Below, piece by piece: positions 1 through 38,502 of a DNA stretch of 64,000 bases. The first letter of the stretch is position 1. Every line of letters begins with the position of its first letter. The stretch comes from Amoebidium appalachense (Eukaryota; Ichthyosporea). Both the position numbers and the translations under genes were made by a program. The notes under the pieces are model-generated. The model was given only the letters and a program-made list of their open reading frames with translations, had not been told where the DNA came from and made no database searches. The stretch lies in NCBI GenBank assembly GCA_963693365.1, contig CAVNZM010000011.1, forward strand, positions 3,038,001-3,102,000. The letters are read 5' to 3'.

Positions 1-1
1 G

Positions 2-4846
<4,845 letters not shown>

Positions 4847-5595
4847 ATGTGTTCATTGGGTTTTTGGTGCGTGCTCTATTTGGAAAAATGGTGGTTTTGG
4901 GTTAGTGTGTTTTGTTTGACAATGTGTGGGTGGGGTTGTTTGTGTGTGCGCATTGTATGTGTTGTGTTTTGTGTGCGTACACCTGTACTAGAGGTATTTG
5001 TTTGTTTGGTCTGTATATGTACGCCCAGACGTACATTTATAGTGTTTCTGTTTATGCGTGCTTGCGCGCTTGTGTGTGTGAATGTAGTCTAAAACTTGTG
5101 TCGGTGTGCATGCTTCATAATGTGCCAGTCAGGTGAATGAATTCAATATATTTTTTGTGTAAAAATATGCGTGTGTATATAGGCATCCATTGTATAATAG
5201 TCCGATAATATGCACATAGTGTTCACGAAAATCATGCTGACTGCGCTGAGTCACATTGCACATTTTATACCATCACCGTGGGAGAGCATATAGCACACGC
5301 AGACTTTCACGTGTATACGCACATCACACAGTGCCCGCACACCTGCCTGTGTCGTTTTCTGTTTGTTGATTCAGTTTTGCATTAGCTGATGATATCATGA
5401 ATGGCTTTGGATGGTGATGTACGTATGAATGCAAAGTGAGAAGGTGCCTTAAAGAGCAAGTGTATGTGGTTAGAATGCAGGATGCTGTTGTACTGTTATC
5501 TCCTGTCACAGCGTAGCCAACGAGTTTATGTTCAATTAAATACAAGCAACTGCTGTAATTGGTCAATTGAATTGAGGCTAACCTTCCCCCCCCCC

Positions 5596-5677
<82 letters not shown>

Positions 5678-5710
5678 AAAAAAAAGAAAGAAAGAAAAGG
5701 GAAGAAAAAA

Positions 5711-5745
<35 letters not shown>

Positions 5746-6260
5746 AAGAAAAAAACTAAAAATGAAAAGAAAATCATGATGAGACACATACAGGGGCCGT
5801 ACACACTCATTCAGACTCTGATGTCAAAGCATGCTAATTGAATGACAACACACACGCACGCAGAGAGAGAGACAGACACACACGGTGGCCATCTGCAGGC
5901 TCAAACACACTGACTCCTACCACACACACGTAACACATGCTGCACTCGCGCGTGCACGACACCAGCAACCTGTCTAGTAGTGTGTATGAATGTGACACTT
6001 AAGAGTGTGCGAGAAGATGCCTGTCTTTTCACGTTCCGTCGTGCAGATTGTGTGTATGCATCTGTGGATATATACGTGAATGTGCAGGGCGTGTACGCAC
6101 ATGCTTGCAACAATGTGTTTGTGTGTGTGTGTGTGTACAGTTGACACTTGCTGATGCTAACACCGTTACGTATACGGTAGGAACATGAATCTTGAAACGA
6201 TTAATGTGGAATGTGGGTGGGGGGGTGGTGGTGGTGTTGGTGACCGGTGGGGGGTGGGGT

Positions 6261-6304
<44 letters not shown>

Positions 6305-6939
6305 GAGTAGCAACTCTTGGGCCCCGGGGAAAGTAGGGGAGCAACCCACCGCAGGCCGGGTGCGCCATGACTATAAACTCGGATATCATATGGGTGCTAT
6401 ATGCAAATTGGAAGCAATTTACACGTTGAATCACAAGACGAACTTCAACACGTTGAAGCTTATCAGTCCTTCATCGCTCTCGAATGTGTCATGCTACAAT
6501 AAAATACGCCCCCTCCTCCAACCCCCCTCCCCCCCCCCTTTCCCCCCCTTTCCCCTCCGGCCCTCCCTCCCCCCCCCCCCCCCCCCCTCCTTCCCCCCCC
6601 AGCCAGAGAGGTCTCCCATTCCACACACCCCCGGGGCGTCTCACAGTAAGGCTCCAATGCCCGAAATGGAGTCATTCGCTGACAGTGTTAACATCAATGT
6701 CCAAACCCCCCCCCCCCCTTTTTTTCTTCTTCTTTTTCTTCCCAAAAAAAAAAAGAAGAAGAGGAAGCAATCTCTCCGCCCCAACTTGCAGAGTTTCCTG
6801 CACAACCTCCCTCGGTCCCTATGCCTATTATTTTTAGATTTCCACAGGAAGTTTATACGTCTTTGTGTTGCCACACGCAGACATGCAAGTGAAACGTGTG
6901 CGTGCACACGCACACAAACACACACACTGTGACGCACAT

Positions 6940-7030
<91 letters not shown>

Positions 7031-7187
7031 CTACAGGCACATCACTCAAATCACACACACACATTGCCAACTGGATGAGCATGAAAACAACGTTGCCCCC
7101 ATTAAAGTTAGCGCTCATCAAAACGATACTTTTATGTTAAGAGGCCGGCAGATGGGGGCTAGGGAGGGCCGGAGGGGTGGCTGGGAT

Positions 7188-7221
<34 letters not shown>

Positions 7222-7471
7222 TGCCGGACCCACCCATCCCTGTAGTTAGCTTGTTGACGCCTCTGCCGGGGTGATCGAACAGGTGTACACATGTGGCAGG
7301 GAGGGGGAGGAGGAAGGGGGGAGGGGGGGGGAGGGGGGGGGACAGGTTGGCACAGGTAGGTTCCCCCACCCCTCTCCGCACCCTCGAGTACAGGGGGATG
7401 GGGGAGGGGGGAGGGGGGAGGAGGGGAAGGGCGGAGAAGGATGATACCAACTTCTGGAAGGCTGATTTTTA

Positions 7472-7505
<34 letters not shown>

Positions 7506-7711
7506 TTCCGTTCCCATCCACCCCTTCCCACCAAGGGGGAGGGGGTGACGGGATGGGGGGGATGGGAGGGGGGGGGGGGGGGGGGGGGGTAGAATGTGTA
7601 CTAAGTAGTGTGGGAATTCAAAGGACACATAAACAACAAAACAACACACTGCGGAATTCGCAAAACGGGTACACAAAGGGTCTAGGGTCTCGCATGAGGC
7701 TTGTCATCATA

Positions 7712-7750
<39 letters not shown>

Positions 7751-8119
7751 CTCACCACCACCACCACCACCACCATTTCACGCATGGCCTCCCCGAGGCT
7801 CACTCCTTGCAGTCTTGCAGTACCGTAAGTGTACCCGGGGCATTTCCTTCGTGTCGCTAACTCATGGATTCCAGAGAATAACGGCAACACCACTAATAAG
7901 GGATTTATGAAATTTGAAAACGGGCAAGCGCCCCCGCTCACCACCACCACCACCACCACCATTTCACGCATGGCCTCCCCGAGGCTCACTCCTTGCAGTC
8001 TTGCAGTACCGTAAGTGTACCCGGGGCATTTCCTTCGTGTCGCTAACTCATGGATTCCAGAGAATAACGGCAACACCACTAATAAGGGATTTATGAAATT
8101 TGAAAACGGGCAAGCGCCG

Positions 8120-8158
<39 letters not shown>

Positions 8159-8624
8159 CAGACTACAGTAAGGGGTCATGACTTACATTTTAAAAGATTA
8201 TGGTCATCGCCTGCGATTTTCGGGGTATCAGGCGTTAAGGTTTTTGGAATATAATAAATGTAGACTTAAACCGCAGCATCATCAAAGTCGTGGCTGTTTT
8301 TTCCTCTTATGTTATGAATGATGATAACCGATACCTCTATAGCAGTATACGTAATGGCAGCCGGACAGGTACACGGAACGTCCCCCCCCCCCCCCCCTCT
8401 CCCCTCCCTCCTCCCTAGTCCCTCCCCCCTCCTGACCCCAAGCGTGCAATCCCCCCCCCCCCCTCCCCCTCGCCCCCCGCCCTCCCTCCCCCCCCCCCCC
8501 CCCCCTCCGGAGCTCCCCCCCGTTGGTGGCGTGCCGCCGGGGTGCCCTTCCCCTCCTCCCCCCTCCCCCACCCAAGACTGCAACATGCCCCCACCCACCC
8601 ACCCATCCACCCACCACCAGCACA

Positions 8625-8665
<41 letters not shown>

Positions 8666-10858
8666 ACATACACACACACCAAGACACGCCCGTTTTTAGA
8701 TGGTGACGAGGCATGCGCAAAACAATTATGCAGCTGTGCATACACATAAATATTACTACGATTGAATTCAGAATGCTGGATCCGGAATAATGCAGTTCTG
8801 TTAAGGATCTTTCTGTGGATACAGAGAAAAATATGAGAGCTCGAGGCTTCTGAATCTGGAAGGAAGGAAATCATTGCAAGAAAGTGACAAACGTCACAAA
8901 TTTGATGGCTGACCCCCCGGCCCCCCCATCCCCTCCCCCCCGGGGCTCCAGCAGCCCCCCCCCCCCCCCCCCCCCCCTCTTCCCCCCCCCTCCCCCCCCC
9001 CCCCCAAAAAAAAAAAAAAATAATAAAATAAAAATAAAATAACCAGAGAGAAGAAATCCCGACCCCCCACCCCTAAATCTTCCCTCCTCAGGTGCCAGCC
9101 GTGTATTGAATGATAGAACCTGACCACCAGCACTCCCTCTAGGGCAAGTTTACTAGCGGTTCAGAATTGATTCGCCGATGCCGGCGCCTGCACCCGGCCT
9201 GAGGGTATGATATCGCTGCATGCACAATATGCGCATCGGTCGAACTCATGTCTAACGAGCTTTACATTGGTTTATTTTTAAGCACTGAAGACAGTACTAT
9301 ATATGTATCAGAGTGACGCAGTATAGGGGTAAATACAACATATCCCCTCACCCAACCACCCTCCTTAATAAATCAAGAACTTGCTATCATAATAGTCACC
9401 CCAAGCGAGCTCAGCTCCCCAGCCTTCATCATGGGTGCATGTACATATCAGTATGGGGTAGTATGGGGTTTACGCATATCAGTATGAAGCTGGGCCTCCA
9501 TAGAGGCTCTGCAAGCAAGTGATTCTGCCAGTTGTAGGACGTTGGACAAACGTTGGAAATGTACATAAAAATTATATCTTCAAGTAGGACTCTTGGAAAT
9601 ATAGTCACAGACGGGCCTTCACAGCAGTTGTGGTGAGGTGCACTGTGGAAAGAGGTGGTTGAGGTATGTGTGGACCATGTTGCCTCACGTTATGTGATTA
9701 TATACCCCTGGCTCAGGCCGTCCCCGCTGATGATTGGACACGCAGTAAACAGAACAGCCAACCACAATTCGAGAACCACGACCGAAACTTTGCCTTATTA
9801 GGCATGTCCGCCCAATCCGTGACATGAACGAAAGGTACCAACGATTGGCTAGAGCATATCGGATTCCATCGCGACAATGTGATTGGATGTTGGGATACTC
9901 ATAAAGTTCGAAAAATTTTGCGCTGGAAAACAGCGAAAATGCTAGCAGGAATTATGCACATTTGATGCAGAACTTATATGAGAATTTTTAAGTTGCAGTT
10001 TAGACCATTTTCTTGCCTTTATGTCGAACCGCGTGGTACTCCTTGCAAGCTGCAACGTGAGCAGTGGAGAGCTATTCCTGGCCAGCCAATCACGGCACGA
10101 ACTTCTTAAAGCTGGTGAGCCACTCTCAGGCCTATGGCTGCCACTGCCTATAGTCTTTGAGACTGAAACAAAAAGTCAGTTTTTACATAATATATATGTA
10201 ATCTTCTATAATGTTTTACCCTATAACACTTTCTTTGAAGTGGGTTTTCAGCAGAATTAGTGCCGTATACACCCCAGCTGATGGGATGCAGTCAGCCTCG
10301 TTGAAGTGATCAGATGCCCGTCTCGCATTAGGCCTTACTGATATCCGTCCAATCAAAACCTCCCTAAAGAGCTTGTTTTCCGTTACCGTTGAAATAATTC
10401 ACACTACTACTAATAATTCGAATCACTTTTTGGATATTTAACTTAAGTATATTTAAAATGCTGTATGGGAAAGAAAATTTCAGATCAAAAGCGTTTTTTA
10501 AGGGGGAGCTACTTTCGTAGCTTCTTGACGTCAGAACGTGTGATCATGCAATTCGTTTATTATCACGCTTAAATCTTTTAGCTTCTGAGCCCAGCCTGTC
10601 CAGGCATGGTGTGTGCAGGCAGGGTTGCAAAACTCACAGCTTCACAAGATATAAGTGCAAACATTCAAGGCAAAAAATACACAATGATCTCATAAACTAC
10701 AAAAATATTTAAAAACATTTTTTTGATCTAAAATGCTGTACATTTCACTTTAAGCCTTCAATACACCACGCTCTGATGCCACTTTCTGGTCAACTTTACC
10801 CAGCTCGGAGCACAGCCAGGCATTGCTCTTTTTGTACGGCCTTCTAAAACTATGTTTG
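4847..10858. other. no established gene; repeat-rich then plain intergenic DNA
   Basis: From about 5585 to 9040 this holds many C and G tracts, (CA)n runs and poly-A patches just like those in introns elsewhere in the window, plus the 186-bp duplication. From about 9050 to 10860 the DNA is plainer, with scattered ATTGG/CCAAT motifs (near 9733, 9841, 9880, 10086, 10340). The open frames (for example 10021-10260) lack recognisable domains. A possible isolated exon at about 6602-6703 follows a C-tract-plus-AG acceptor, but I found no partner exons. Confidence 0.55.
7750..8121 (+). repeat. 186-bp direct tandem duplication flanked by poly-C and poly-G
   Basis: Two almost identical 186-bp copies (7750-7935 and 7936-8121) each start with GCTCACC and a short (CCA)n run and end in GGGCAAGCGCC. 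A 37-nt C tract (7713-7749) abuts the left edge and a 35-nt G tract (8122-8156) the right edge. Each copy contains CTTGCAG and a GTAAGTG donor-like word. 186 is divisible by three, so a minus-strand frame stays open through both copies, but no protein family is recognisable. Confidence 0.92.
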
Positions 10859-10982
10859 ATTGGCTGATAAGCTTGCAAGGGGACACACCCTGATAAAACG
10901 CTATACTCTGTCCGATTTAAAATATAAAATCACGCACAGAGGCCCAGGGCTCAAAATGTCGCCCAGTTCCCGCCGTATAAAA
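10859..10982 (+). promoter_or_regulatory. probable promoter of the intronless kinase
   Basis: An inverted CCAAT box (ATTGG at 10859-10863) is followed by two TATA-like words, TATAAAA at 10923-10929 and 10976-10982. They lie about 250-310 bases upstream of the kinase ATG at 11234. The same inverted-CCAAT-then-TATA order is seen ahead of the lectin-like gene at 63203-63246. Inference from motifs only. Confidence 0.45.
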
Positions 10983-11233
10983 TCTGACGCTCCCAGGTGT
11001 GGGCGTCAGTTCATCACTCTCGCGTTGTGCCATGTATGAACCATTGAACGAATATGTGTCCTCCTTACTCCCTTCAGCGCTTTCTTTAGTCGCAGCGGCT
11101 AAAAACCTCTCAGCGGCCCCTGTGAATAGACACCGAAATATTAAGGGTTTCACGTGCACCGATGCAAGTATTTTCACACATGTTGCTCAGGAATTATCGC
11201 GAAAGCACGTTGCTGCTAAGAGGCTAAAGCAAA

Positions 11234-12229
11234 ATGGAGGCCTACACCACCGAGTTCTTTGTGAATTCGGGGTTCGGCGGTACCGTCCATGCCGCTAGAG
11301 ACCTGTACACGAACCAAATGGTCGCTGTAAAGACCGTACGCAAGACATCCGAGAATCATGCCGCCGTAGCACGCGAAATAGCGTGTGTGCAGTCCCTGGC
11401 GCACCCAAACATCATCACCACGTTTGATGTTGTGGAGACCGAGACGCACGTTCACTTTATTCAAGAGTTTGCAGAGGGTGGTGACCTGTTTGACCACCTT
11501 CAGAGGTTCGGCTGTGCGGCAGATGAAGACTACGTAAAGAATATTTTTTCCCAAGTTGTGAACGCGCTTGGATACATGCATTCCCAAGGCTTTTGCCACC
11601 GGGATATCAAGCCCGAAAATGTCGTCCTTAGCCAGCAGGCAGATGGCAACATGGTGGCGAAACTGATCGACTTTGGCCTTGCGGAGCAGGCAGAGTTTGT
11701 TTCGGGTCGGGTCGGTACGGACGCGTACGCTGCGCCGGAAGTTGCCTCGATTACTGCAGGTGCTTTGGTGAATGGGTTGGCAGCCGACGTTTGGTCTTTG
11801 GGTGTCATCCTCGTAGCCCTTTTGTGCGGCCGCCTCCCCTTTGCCGTGGCATCAGCCTTCGAAGACCCTGATTTTGCCGCGTTTCTTGAGCGTCATGCTG
11901 CGGGTCAGCCTGCTGCTGTGTTCACTGCATCCCCTGATATTCTGGGCATGACTCCTGCCCTCCGTTCCCTGCTGGACGGCATGTTGAACCCGGAACCTGC
12001 CCTACGCCCTACTCTAGCTGAAGTGGCTGAAATGAAAAATATACCCTGGTTCGAGTCCCCGTTGAAGGAAAATGAAGACTACAACTATAGCATCAGTTCG
12101 CATTGTGATAGCGGGTGCTCGTGGGGTGACCTTGCTCCGGAGGATGAGGTTGACTTTGCCTCTCTTCCCCTCCCTTCTTTTGAGCCGTTAACGGGCACCA
12201 AGTCCGATTCTGGTGTGTCGTATGTCTGA
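11234..12229 (+). CDS. Ser/Thr protein kinase, CAMK/SNF1-like, intronless
   Basis: A single exon encodes 331 residues. All core protein kinase motifs are present: a Gly-rich loop SGFGGTV (12-18), VAVK with catalytic Lys33, helix-C Glu48, HRDIKPEN (122-129), IDFG (145-148), an activation segment with GTDAYAAPE (161-169) and DVWSLGVIL in subdomain IX. The domain fills about residues 8-275. The acidic, Ser-rich tail (about 275-331) has no recognisable module. It should phosphorylate Ser/Thr residues of cytosolic or nuclear targets; HRD-Ile and the overall pattern point to the CAMK/SNF1 branch. The chosen ATG gives a kinase domain of ordinary length beginning directly at the Gly loop. Unlike the larger genes here it has no introns, and the surrounding DNA is poor in C/CA repeats. 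The exact subfamily is undetermined. Confidence 0.93.
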   Translation: MEAYTTEFFVNSGFGGTVHAARDLYTNQMVAVKTVRKTSENHAAVAREIACVQSLAHPNIITTFDVVETETHVHFIQEFAEGGDLFDHLQRFGCAADEDYVKNIFSQVVNALGYMHSQGFCHRDIKPENVVLSQQADGNMVAKLIDFGLAEQAEFVSGRVGTDAYAAPEVASITAGALVNGLAADVWSLGVILVALLCGRLPFAVASAFEDPDFAAFLERHAAGQPAAVFTASPDILGMTPALRSLLDGMLNPEPALRPTLAEVAEMKNIPWFESPLKENEDYNYSISSHCDSGCSWGDLAPEDEVDFASLPLPSFEPLTGTKSDSGVSYV

Positions 12230-14335
12230 TCATAGTTTTTAGGTGCTCGGATACGGACAAAATAGTATAAATGCATCAACCGGCTCTGATGGAATTTTTA
12301 TGTGAATAGTTGGAATTGTGTGGACACAAGTATGCGGACTGGGTCCGCTGCGGACTGGGTCCGCAACACAAATATGGGTGAAAATTTAACTGGTGATGCT
12401 GTTTCAAGGAATAGCACACCCTTTATTCCTAAAAATGGCAGTCCTTGTTTTGACCAAGGCCTCCTTATCACCCGAGCCCGGAACGGAGGAGTGCGAATCG
12501 GAGTGCAAAAATGGAACTGGCCGGGTTTGAGACGTTGCGATCGAATGACTGAGTCATATCCGGCGAGAAGAGCTCTGATCGAGACGCGGTCGCTGCAAAG
12601 AAGGATGCCGGCATTGCGTGCACACATGCGCATGCGGCCAGAGCGGGTGTGGTTGTGTTTCATCCCAGGGTGGGGTGGGTGGAGGTGGGGGAGTTGGTTT
12701 GACCGTTTTGTTGGGGCCTTATTCCGTTTTCGCATGGGTAGCGGCCCCGTGAGATCCATAAACCAACGACTGAGCCTGCCTACCGTAGTAATTATTAGTC
12801 ATGATTAGCAGAACTGTTTGGCAAGGGGGGGGGGGGGTGTGCAGCTGAGCACCAGAGGCTTCGGCTGCCATGCCGGCACACACATACTTCGTATACAAAT
12901 ACACGTGCATATGCTCTCACTTTCAGTACCTATTGAGTAAAGCGCCAGCGTGTGAGAGATTGTGAAACGACACATGCCCACGCCGGACACGCACTATCTT
13001 CGAGTTCAGGCAGACACAAACGCAGTGAGCTCGCACGCGCGCACACACAAACTACACTACACCGACAACACCCAAACACGTACGCATAGTAGTTAAAGTA
13101 GCACTTACACACACCCACACGTCTGCCGCCTGCACACTAGCATGCAGACATGCCCGCATACACTGTGAGTCAGACACAAACACATACCAACGCCCCGCGC
13201 ACAGACATACACACCAAGTCGGAGCACGAATAAGTTTTTGCTAGAATAATATTGAAGTTTGCTCTTCACAAAAAAGCAGGGTCATACATGAAAAAGAGAA
13301 AATGGGCGAGCTCAGTGGGCTGCCGATAAGTATATTTCGTGCTGGGCCGGTATACATGCTGCCGTGGTTGTTGCTGTAGACGGCAGTATCGTGCGAGCCT
13401 GCACATGCACAAAAGGTTGCCAGGTCAAAGCATGGGAAAAATACCGAAGGTCTTCCCGCGCCGTACGGTAGTACTTCGTTCTTGTAATAGTGGCATACTG
13501 TTCGAGCGTGCACTAGTCGCACTGATCCTCAGAGTCCTTTCTGAGCACTTTGCATCGTAGTTGGGGTAGGGCTCGGGGCTGTGTACGTTCGTCTCCCCCC
13601 CCAGGTGCAACGTGTGACAACTGTCAGTGTTCGTGTGTGTAGTCCTCAGTCTAAGATGTTTTGTGCAGGTGCGCGAGTGCTATGGTGATACTATGACTGT
13701 GTGCGTGTGTGGTGGTCGGGTGTGGTGGTGGTGGTGGTGGTGGAAGTGGTGGTTGGGGTGTGGTGGGCTGGGGGGGGCTTCTGTACAGTAACTAACAAAT
13801 CGTGTTTTTGGGTTGCAAGCTCACGTTGTTCATCACTTACACATAAATATAGATTGGGCTGTTCATGATTATGCCTTTTCCGTCTCACGTCGAAACATAG
13901 ATTAATCCCTTCAACGGTTAGGCTTTGTGCTTTGTGTTTGTGAGGTTTGGGCATGCCGCAGGGCTTGACATCTTGTCCTCTTTTGAATTTAACAGCAAAA
14001 CCTTCGCTCACGGGTCAACAATATCAATATGCCAGCAGCGGGCGATGAACCAGTCCTATGAGACGGGAAAAAACACTTATGTGTAAAGCGTTTGTGTGCG
14101 CCACAATCAGCTGCATACGAAGAATCGTTCAATTATGAAAACAAAACGTGAAAGAGAAAGTTTGGTTTTACTTGGAGCAAGGCTAGCCATGATGTCGTGT
14201 CGTGGCACCTTTTCGCACTTATCGCTTTTTGTGTGTGTTCCTGTGTACAAAATCACACGTTTGCGAGGTTATCTGCCTTGCTGGCCCAGGAAGATGGAGA
14301 GCAGAGAGAGAGTTCGATCGTGATTGAGAAGGGGG

Positions 14336-14376
<41 letters not shown>

Positions 14377-15250
14377 TCACAGCACGGAGAACAGAGAAAG
14401 GGAAGTGCTTTTGCATCCGTTGACCGCAATTGAACGAAATAAGGGATATCATAGCGACTTTTGTAACCAGAGTACACACACATGGAGGGCAGTAACTCAA
14501 TTTCGCCAAGTTGGTTTCAAACTTCCTGCTTCGGCCGCCGTGGGATCCGGAAGTAGGCTACACAGTGACAGCGCTAGCGAGGCAGCGAGTCAGTCAGTGA
14601 CGTGACGTACACTACAATAAGTGATTAGTCTGTAGAGATTATGACGTCATTAAAGACGTTTTTCCCGGAGGGGTCAACATGCTGAGGAATCATTCAATGA
14701 AGACTATTATAAAATGAGCCACTCCCAAATAAGATGCATCTCCAAATATGGTAAAGTGCAAACAAAGTCTGACCAATCAGATGTAGCAGCACCCAGGGGT
14801 CGAAAATGTAACCCTAGCCCTCTGATAAAACGAAAGTCCTGCAGTGGAGAAGAAACACTTTGGGGGGGAATGTGCTGTTTATTAACGACATGTAGGTGAG
14901 CTGTGATGAGTTGTCGGCACCAAGGCCAACAGTACTTCCACCCAACAAGATATACATGCAAGAAATTGAGGTTGCACTTTCAACCATCTTATGCTTTCAA
15001 CCATCTTATGACAGTAATATCATTCTACACGGTGATTGTCGAACATGTTGTAGAGCGCCTTCATAGAAGCCCTATTTCAAAACATAGGCATTCAAAAAAG
15101 GGCAATGATCATCTCGTCGTTGTCTGGTAGATCAAGTTGTCTAATTGACGTTTCGTTTGTTGACTCACAATTAGAAGGCAAATGCAATTGACGCCTCGAG
15201 TTACGGTGAAAACGGTGAAACCCCTCAGTTTTTCACGGATATCGTATTAT
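12230..15250. other. intergenic DNA without recognisable gene
   Basis: It contains a perfect 16-bp tandem duplication at 12334-12365, a (GGT)n-like stretch at 13720-13760, a G tract at about 14329-14373, a 17-bp tandem duplication at 14978-15010, and a TATAAAA at 14708 followed by CCAATCA near 14771. Long overlapping frames on both strands at 12298-12808 have no domain and look spurious. Confidence 0.6.
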
Positions 15251-15257
15251 TATAAAA
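15251..15257 (+). promoter_or_regulatory. TATA-like box of the PH-kinase-START gene
   Basis: TATAAAA about 180 bases upstream of the proposed ATG at 15438, in a repeat-poor stretch. Assigned from position and sequence only. Confidence 0.35.
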
Positions 15258-15437
15258 GCCGTAGAATTTTACTATCGATGCTTCCTATATAGTATGATTC
15301 CCATCCCCATGCAATGAGGACCATGGGGTTAACTTGCGGTTAGTAAGTTGAACGGTTCTTTAGTACACACAAGAGATACAGCGCGGGCCTTTGCGGAAAA
15401 GGCGTGTGCGAGAATGGTGTTGTGTAAGCCCATATAC

Positions 15438-36159
<20,722 letters not shown>

Positions 36160-36175
36160 CCCTCGACCTCTCAGC

Positions 36176-36206
<31 letters not shown>

Positions 36207-38502
36207 TTCCGGGCCCCCAGTGATCCCCCTCCCTCCCGGCCCGTCACGGCGACTGATCATCATGGCCGTGGATCCAGCAGGTTCCCCAAATGACATGTAC
36301 ATATGATAAATATATCTCGGTCCTCTTCCCTCCACAGAGTCCACACATGCTCAAGTTGAAAGGTTTGCTCAGGTGTCAACTGCGGGGGCTCACCCAGCAC
36401 CCACCCATACGTGCGCAGTTTACGTGAGCCTGCGTGAGCCTGCCGCGAGGCGGGCCTCGAAGCGGCTTGCGCGCATGCACATGCATGCATGGCACGCCGT
36501 GGCGTTCCGGCCGTGGGGCAATGCATGGTGCTCGACGAGAATGAAGTGTGATTTTATGAGTTTCAGCCTTCAGGGAGCCAAAAATGGACGGTCTTTGGCA
36601 GTCTGGCCGGGAAGTCACATGCCAGTCATGAATATCAGTCTAGAACAACTGCATGCCCACTACAGCACAAATACCATTGTGCATCTCGTTCGCATGGGTA
36701 TATTCCTTGTTTCATGGCGTTAGTAAGCAGTGCCTCCTAGATACAACTACAGTACAGTAGTACGTCTTGGTCGTAGTTCTCACACTTCTCTGAACATGAT
36801 CTATGACGCACACGGAACAGAAAACCGAATACCAAACATTTTTCGAAGCATTCCTGTAGCCGACGATCCGCTATCATCCAATCAATTGCGGCTATGGATC
36901 TTTCAGGCGAGCCATCTGAGGCCCATCTCCACTAATCACAAGATGCTAATTCTACTGGCGTCAATATCCCGCGCTAGATTCAGAGGTGCCAAGAAAAAGC
37001 ATGCAAAACAATACTCTAAGAAAGGCTTTGTTGATTTATTTATCTACATGCACATTTATAAAATAAAAGCACAAACTTCTGCATATGCTCTAAGTTTAGG
37101 CTGCACATCTTCATTGATCTCATCTACAGAGGCGCTCACTGCCTGCCGACTCCGGGATCATGGGTGCATTCCATAGATAAAATGCAGGGTTATAAAGATC
37201 ACATATTTCAACCCATACATTGCAGGAGATATTCATTCATGCGTGGGTGTCAGCTCACTCATTTTTAATAAATCTGACTTAATTTATTTATTCAGCATGG
37301 TATTCCACCACATAATGGCACGTCACCCTGCTCCTGCGCGGTATGGGCTTGAATTCATTCGTGTTTAGTATTACACACCTCGGACAGGAGTGCATACTAC
37401 CGACATACCATGCATACCATAGCGACGGCATGTCTTTAAGCACAGCCACTTCGGAATCATAATCAACCCGGCCTCCTACCCCTCCCACCACCCATCACCC
37501 CAAATATCACCACCATCACCATGTGCATGCAAAGTGCATATTACACATCAGGTTCACATGTATATTGAAATGCTTCCATGCAACATACGTCGGCGCACAT
37601 GCATGCAATATACACAGCCTACACACTGTAGTAAAGTGCTCAGTCTGTGCGTGGGCTTCAGTCAGTACGTCACATGGGCTATTTAGTACATCACACAGGT
37701 ACGTGTGGAAATGACGCGCACACATTCCTTGTCGAATGCTGCTGGCCCATCTGGGGAGCACACCTAGTACGTGATGACGTAGGCACGTACAAAGCTGCAC
37801 ACATCTTGTCGATGGGCCTCAGAATCCCACACCCGTCCTGCCACTCACTACACGCGTACTGACGTACCTTTGCATCATAACTGAGTTCATATAAATTTGT
37901 TGGGTAAAAACCGTTCGGAAAGAAATATGTGCACTACTCCGATGGGAATATTCAATGTTGAATTGCAGAACAAGCACCATTCACCACGTTGATAGTTTAT
38001 GTCACTCACTGTATCCTCCTCCTGTGATCTCAAACAGTCAAACATCCGACCTAACTCCGACCGCGGTGGGGTTGCCCCAGTGGTAAACTTACAAGTATTT
38101 GTTTGCTGTCTAAAGAAATACCAAAGACAGGACCTGGTATGTAATTACACAGCTGCCGTGAGGCTCTGGCGTGTAAACTTCGTTCGTTGCACCGTGGCCT
38201 CTTCATCGGGACATTTTCTTCGTATTAGAGTTTTTCTCCAAAGAGAACAGGGATTATCACACACATTTTCACTCGAAAGCTGGCAAGCATTCACAAAACA
38301 ACATTTTAGAGTATACTACAGTAATACAGTGTAAGGCTGCATGATAGAGTCACCTGGCCCTTAATGAAGCCAAGCCACCTGTTTGACACATCCAGCCTAC
38401 ACGTCCTAAATTAGGGCGCATAATTTCATCACCGAGACACGATTATAATAGAAACCTACATCCAAGCTGAAGTATACTAGTGCCACTTAGCAGCATTTGA
38501 GT
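36207..38502. other. intergenic, repeat-poor, no gene seen
   Basis: Ordinary-composition DNA with almost no C/G tracts. Frames at 36373-36723 and 36730-37176 lack any domain or codon pattern I recognise. A TATA-like GATTATAATAG lies near 38441, about 60 bases upstream of the RGS gene. Confidence 0.5.

Noticed and set aside
10021-10260. 79-residue plus-strand frame with a CCAATCACGG word
   Set aside because: No domain; composition and context match surrounding intergenic DNA.
12040-12062. tRNA B-box-like GGTTCGAGTCC
   Set aside because: It is coding sequence of the intronless kinase, with no A box or cloverleaf around it.
12298-12808. Overlapping 153- and 168-residue frames on opposite strands
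   Set aside because: Neither shows a domain or a plausible codon pattern; they overlap almost completely and lie in intergenic DNA with a short tandem duplication.
36373-37176. Two plus-strand frames of 116 and 148 residues
   Set aside because: No recognisable family, no supporting splice or promoter signals, and stop-poor stretches of this length occur by chance.
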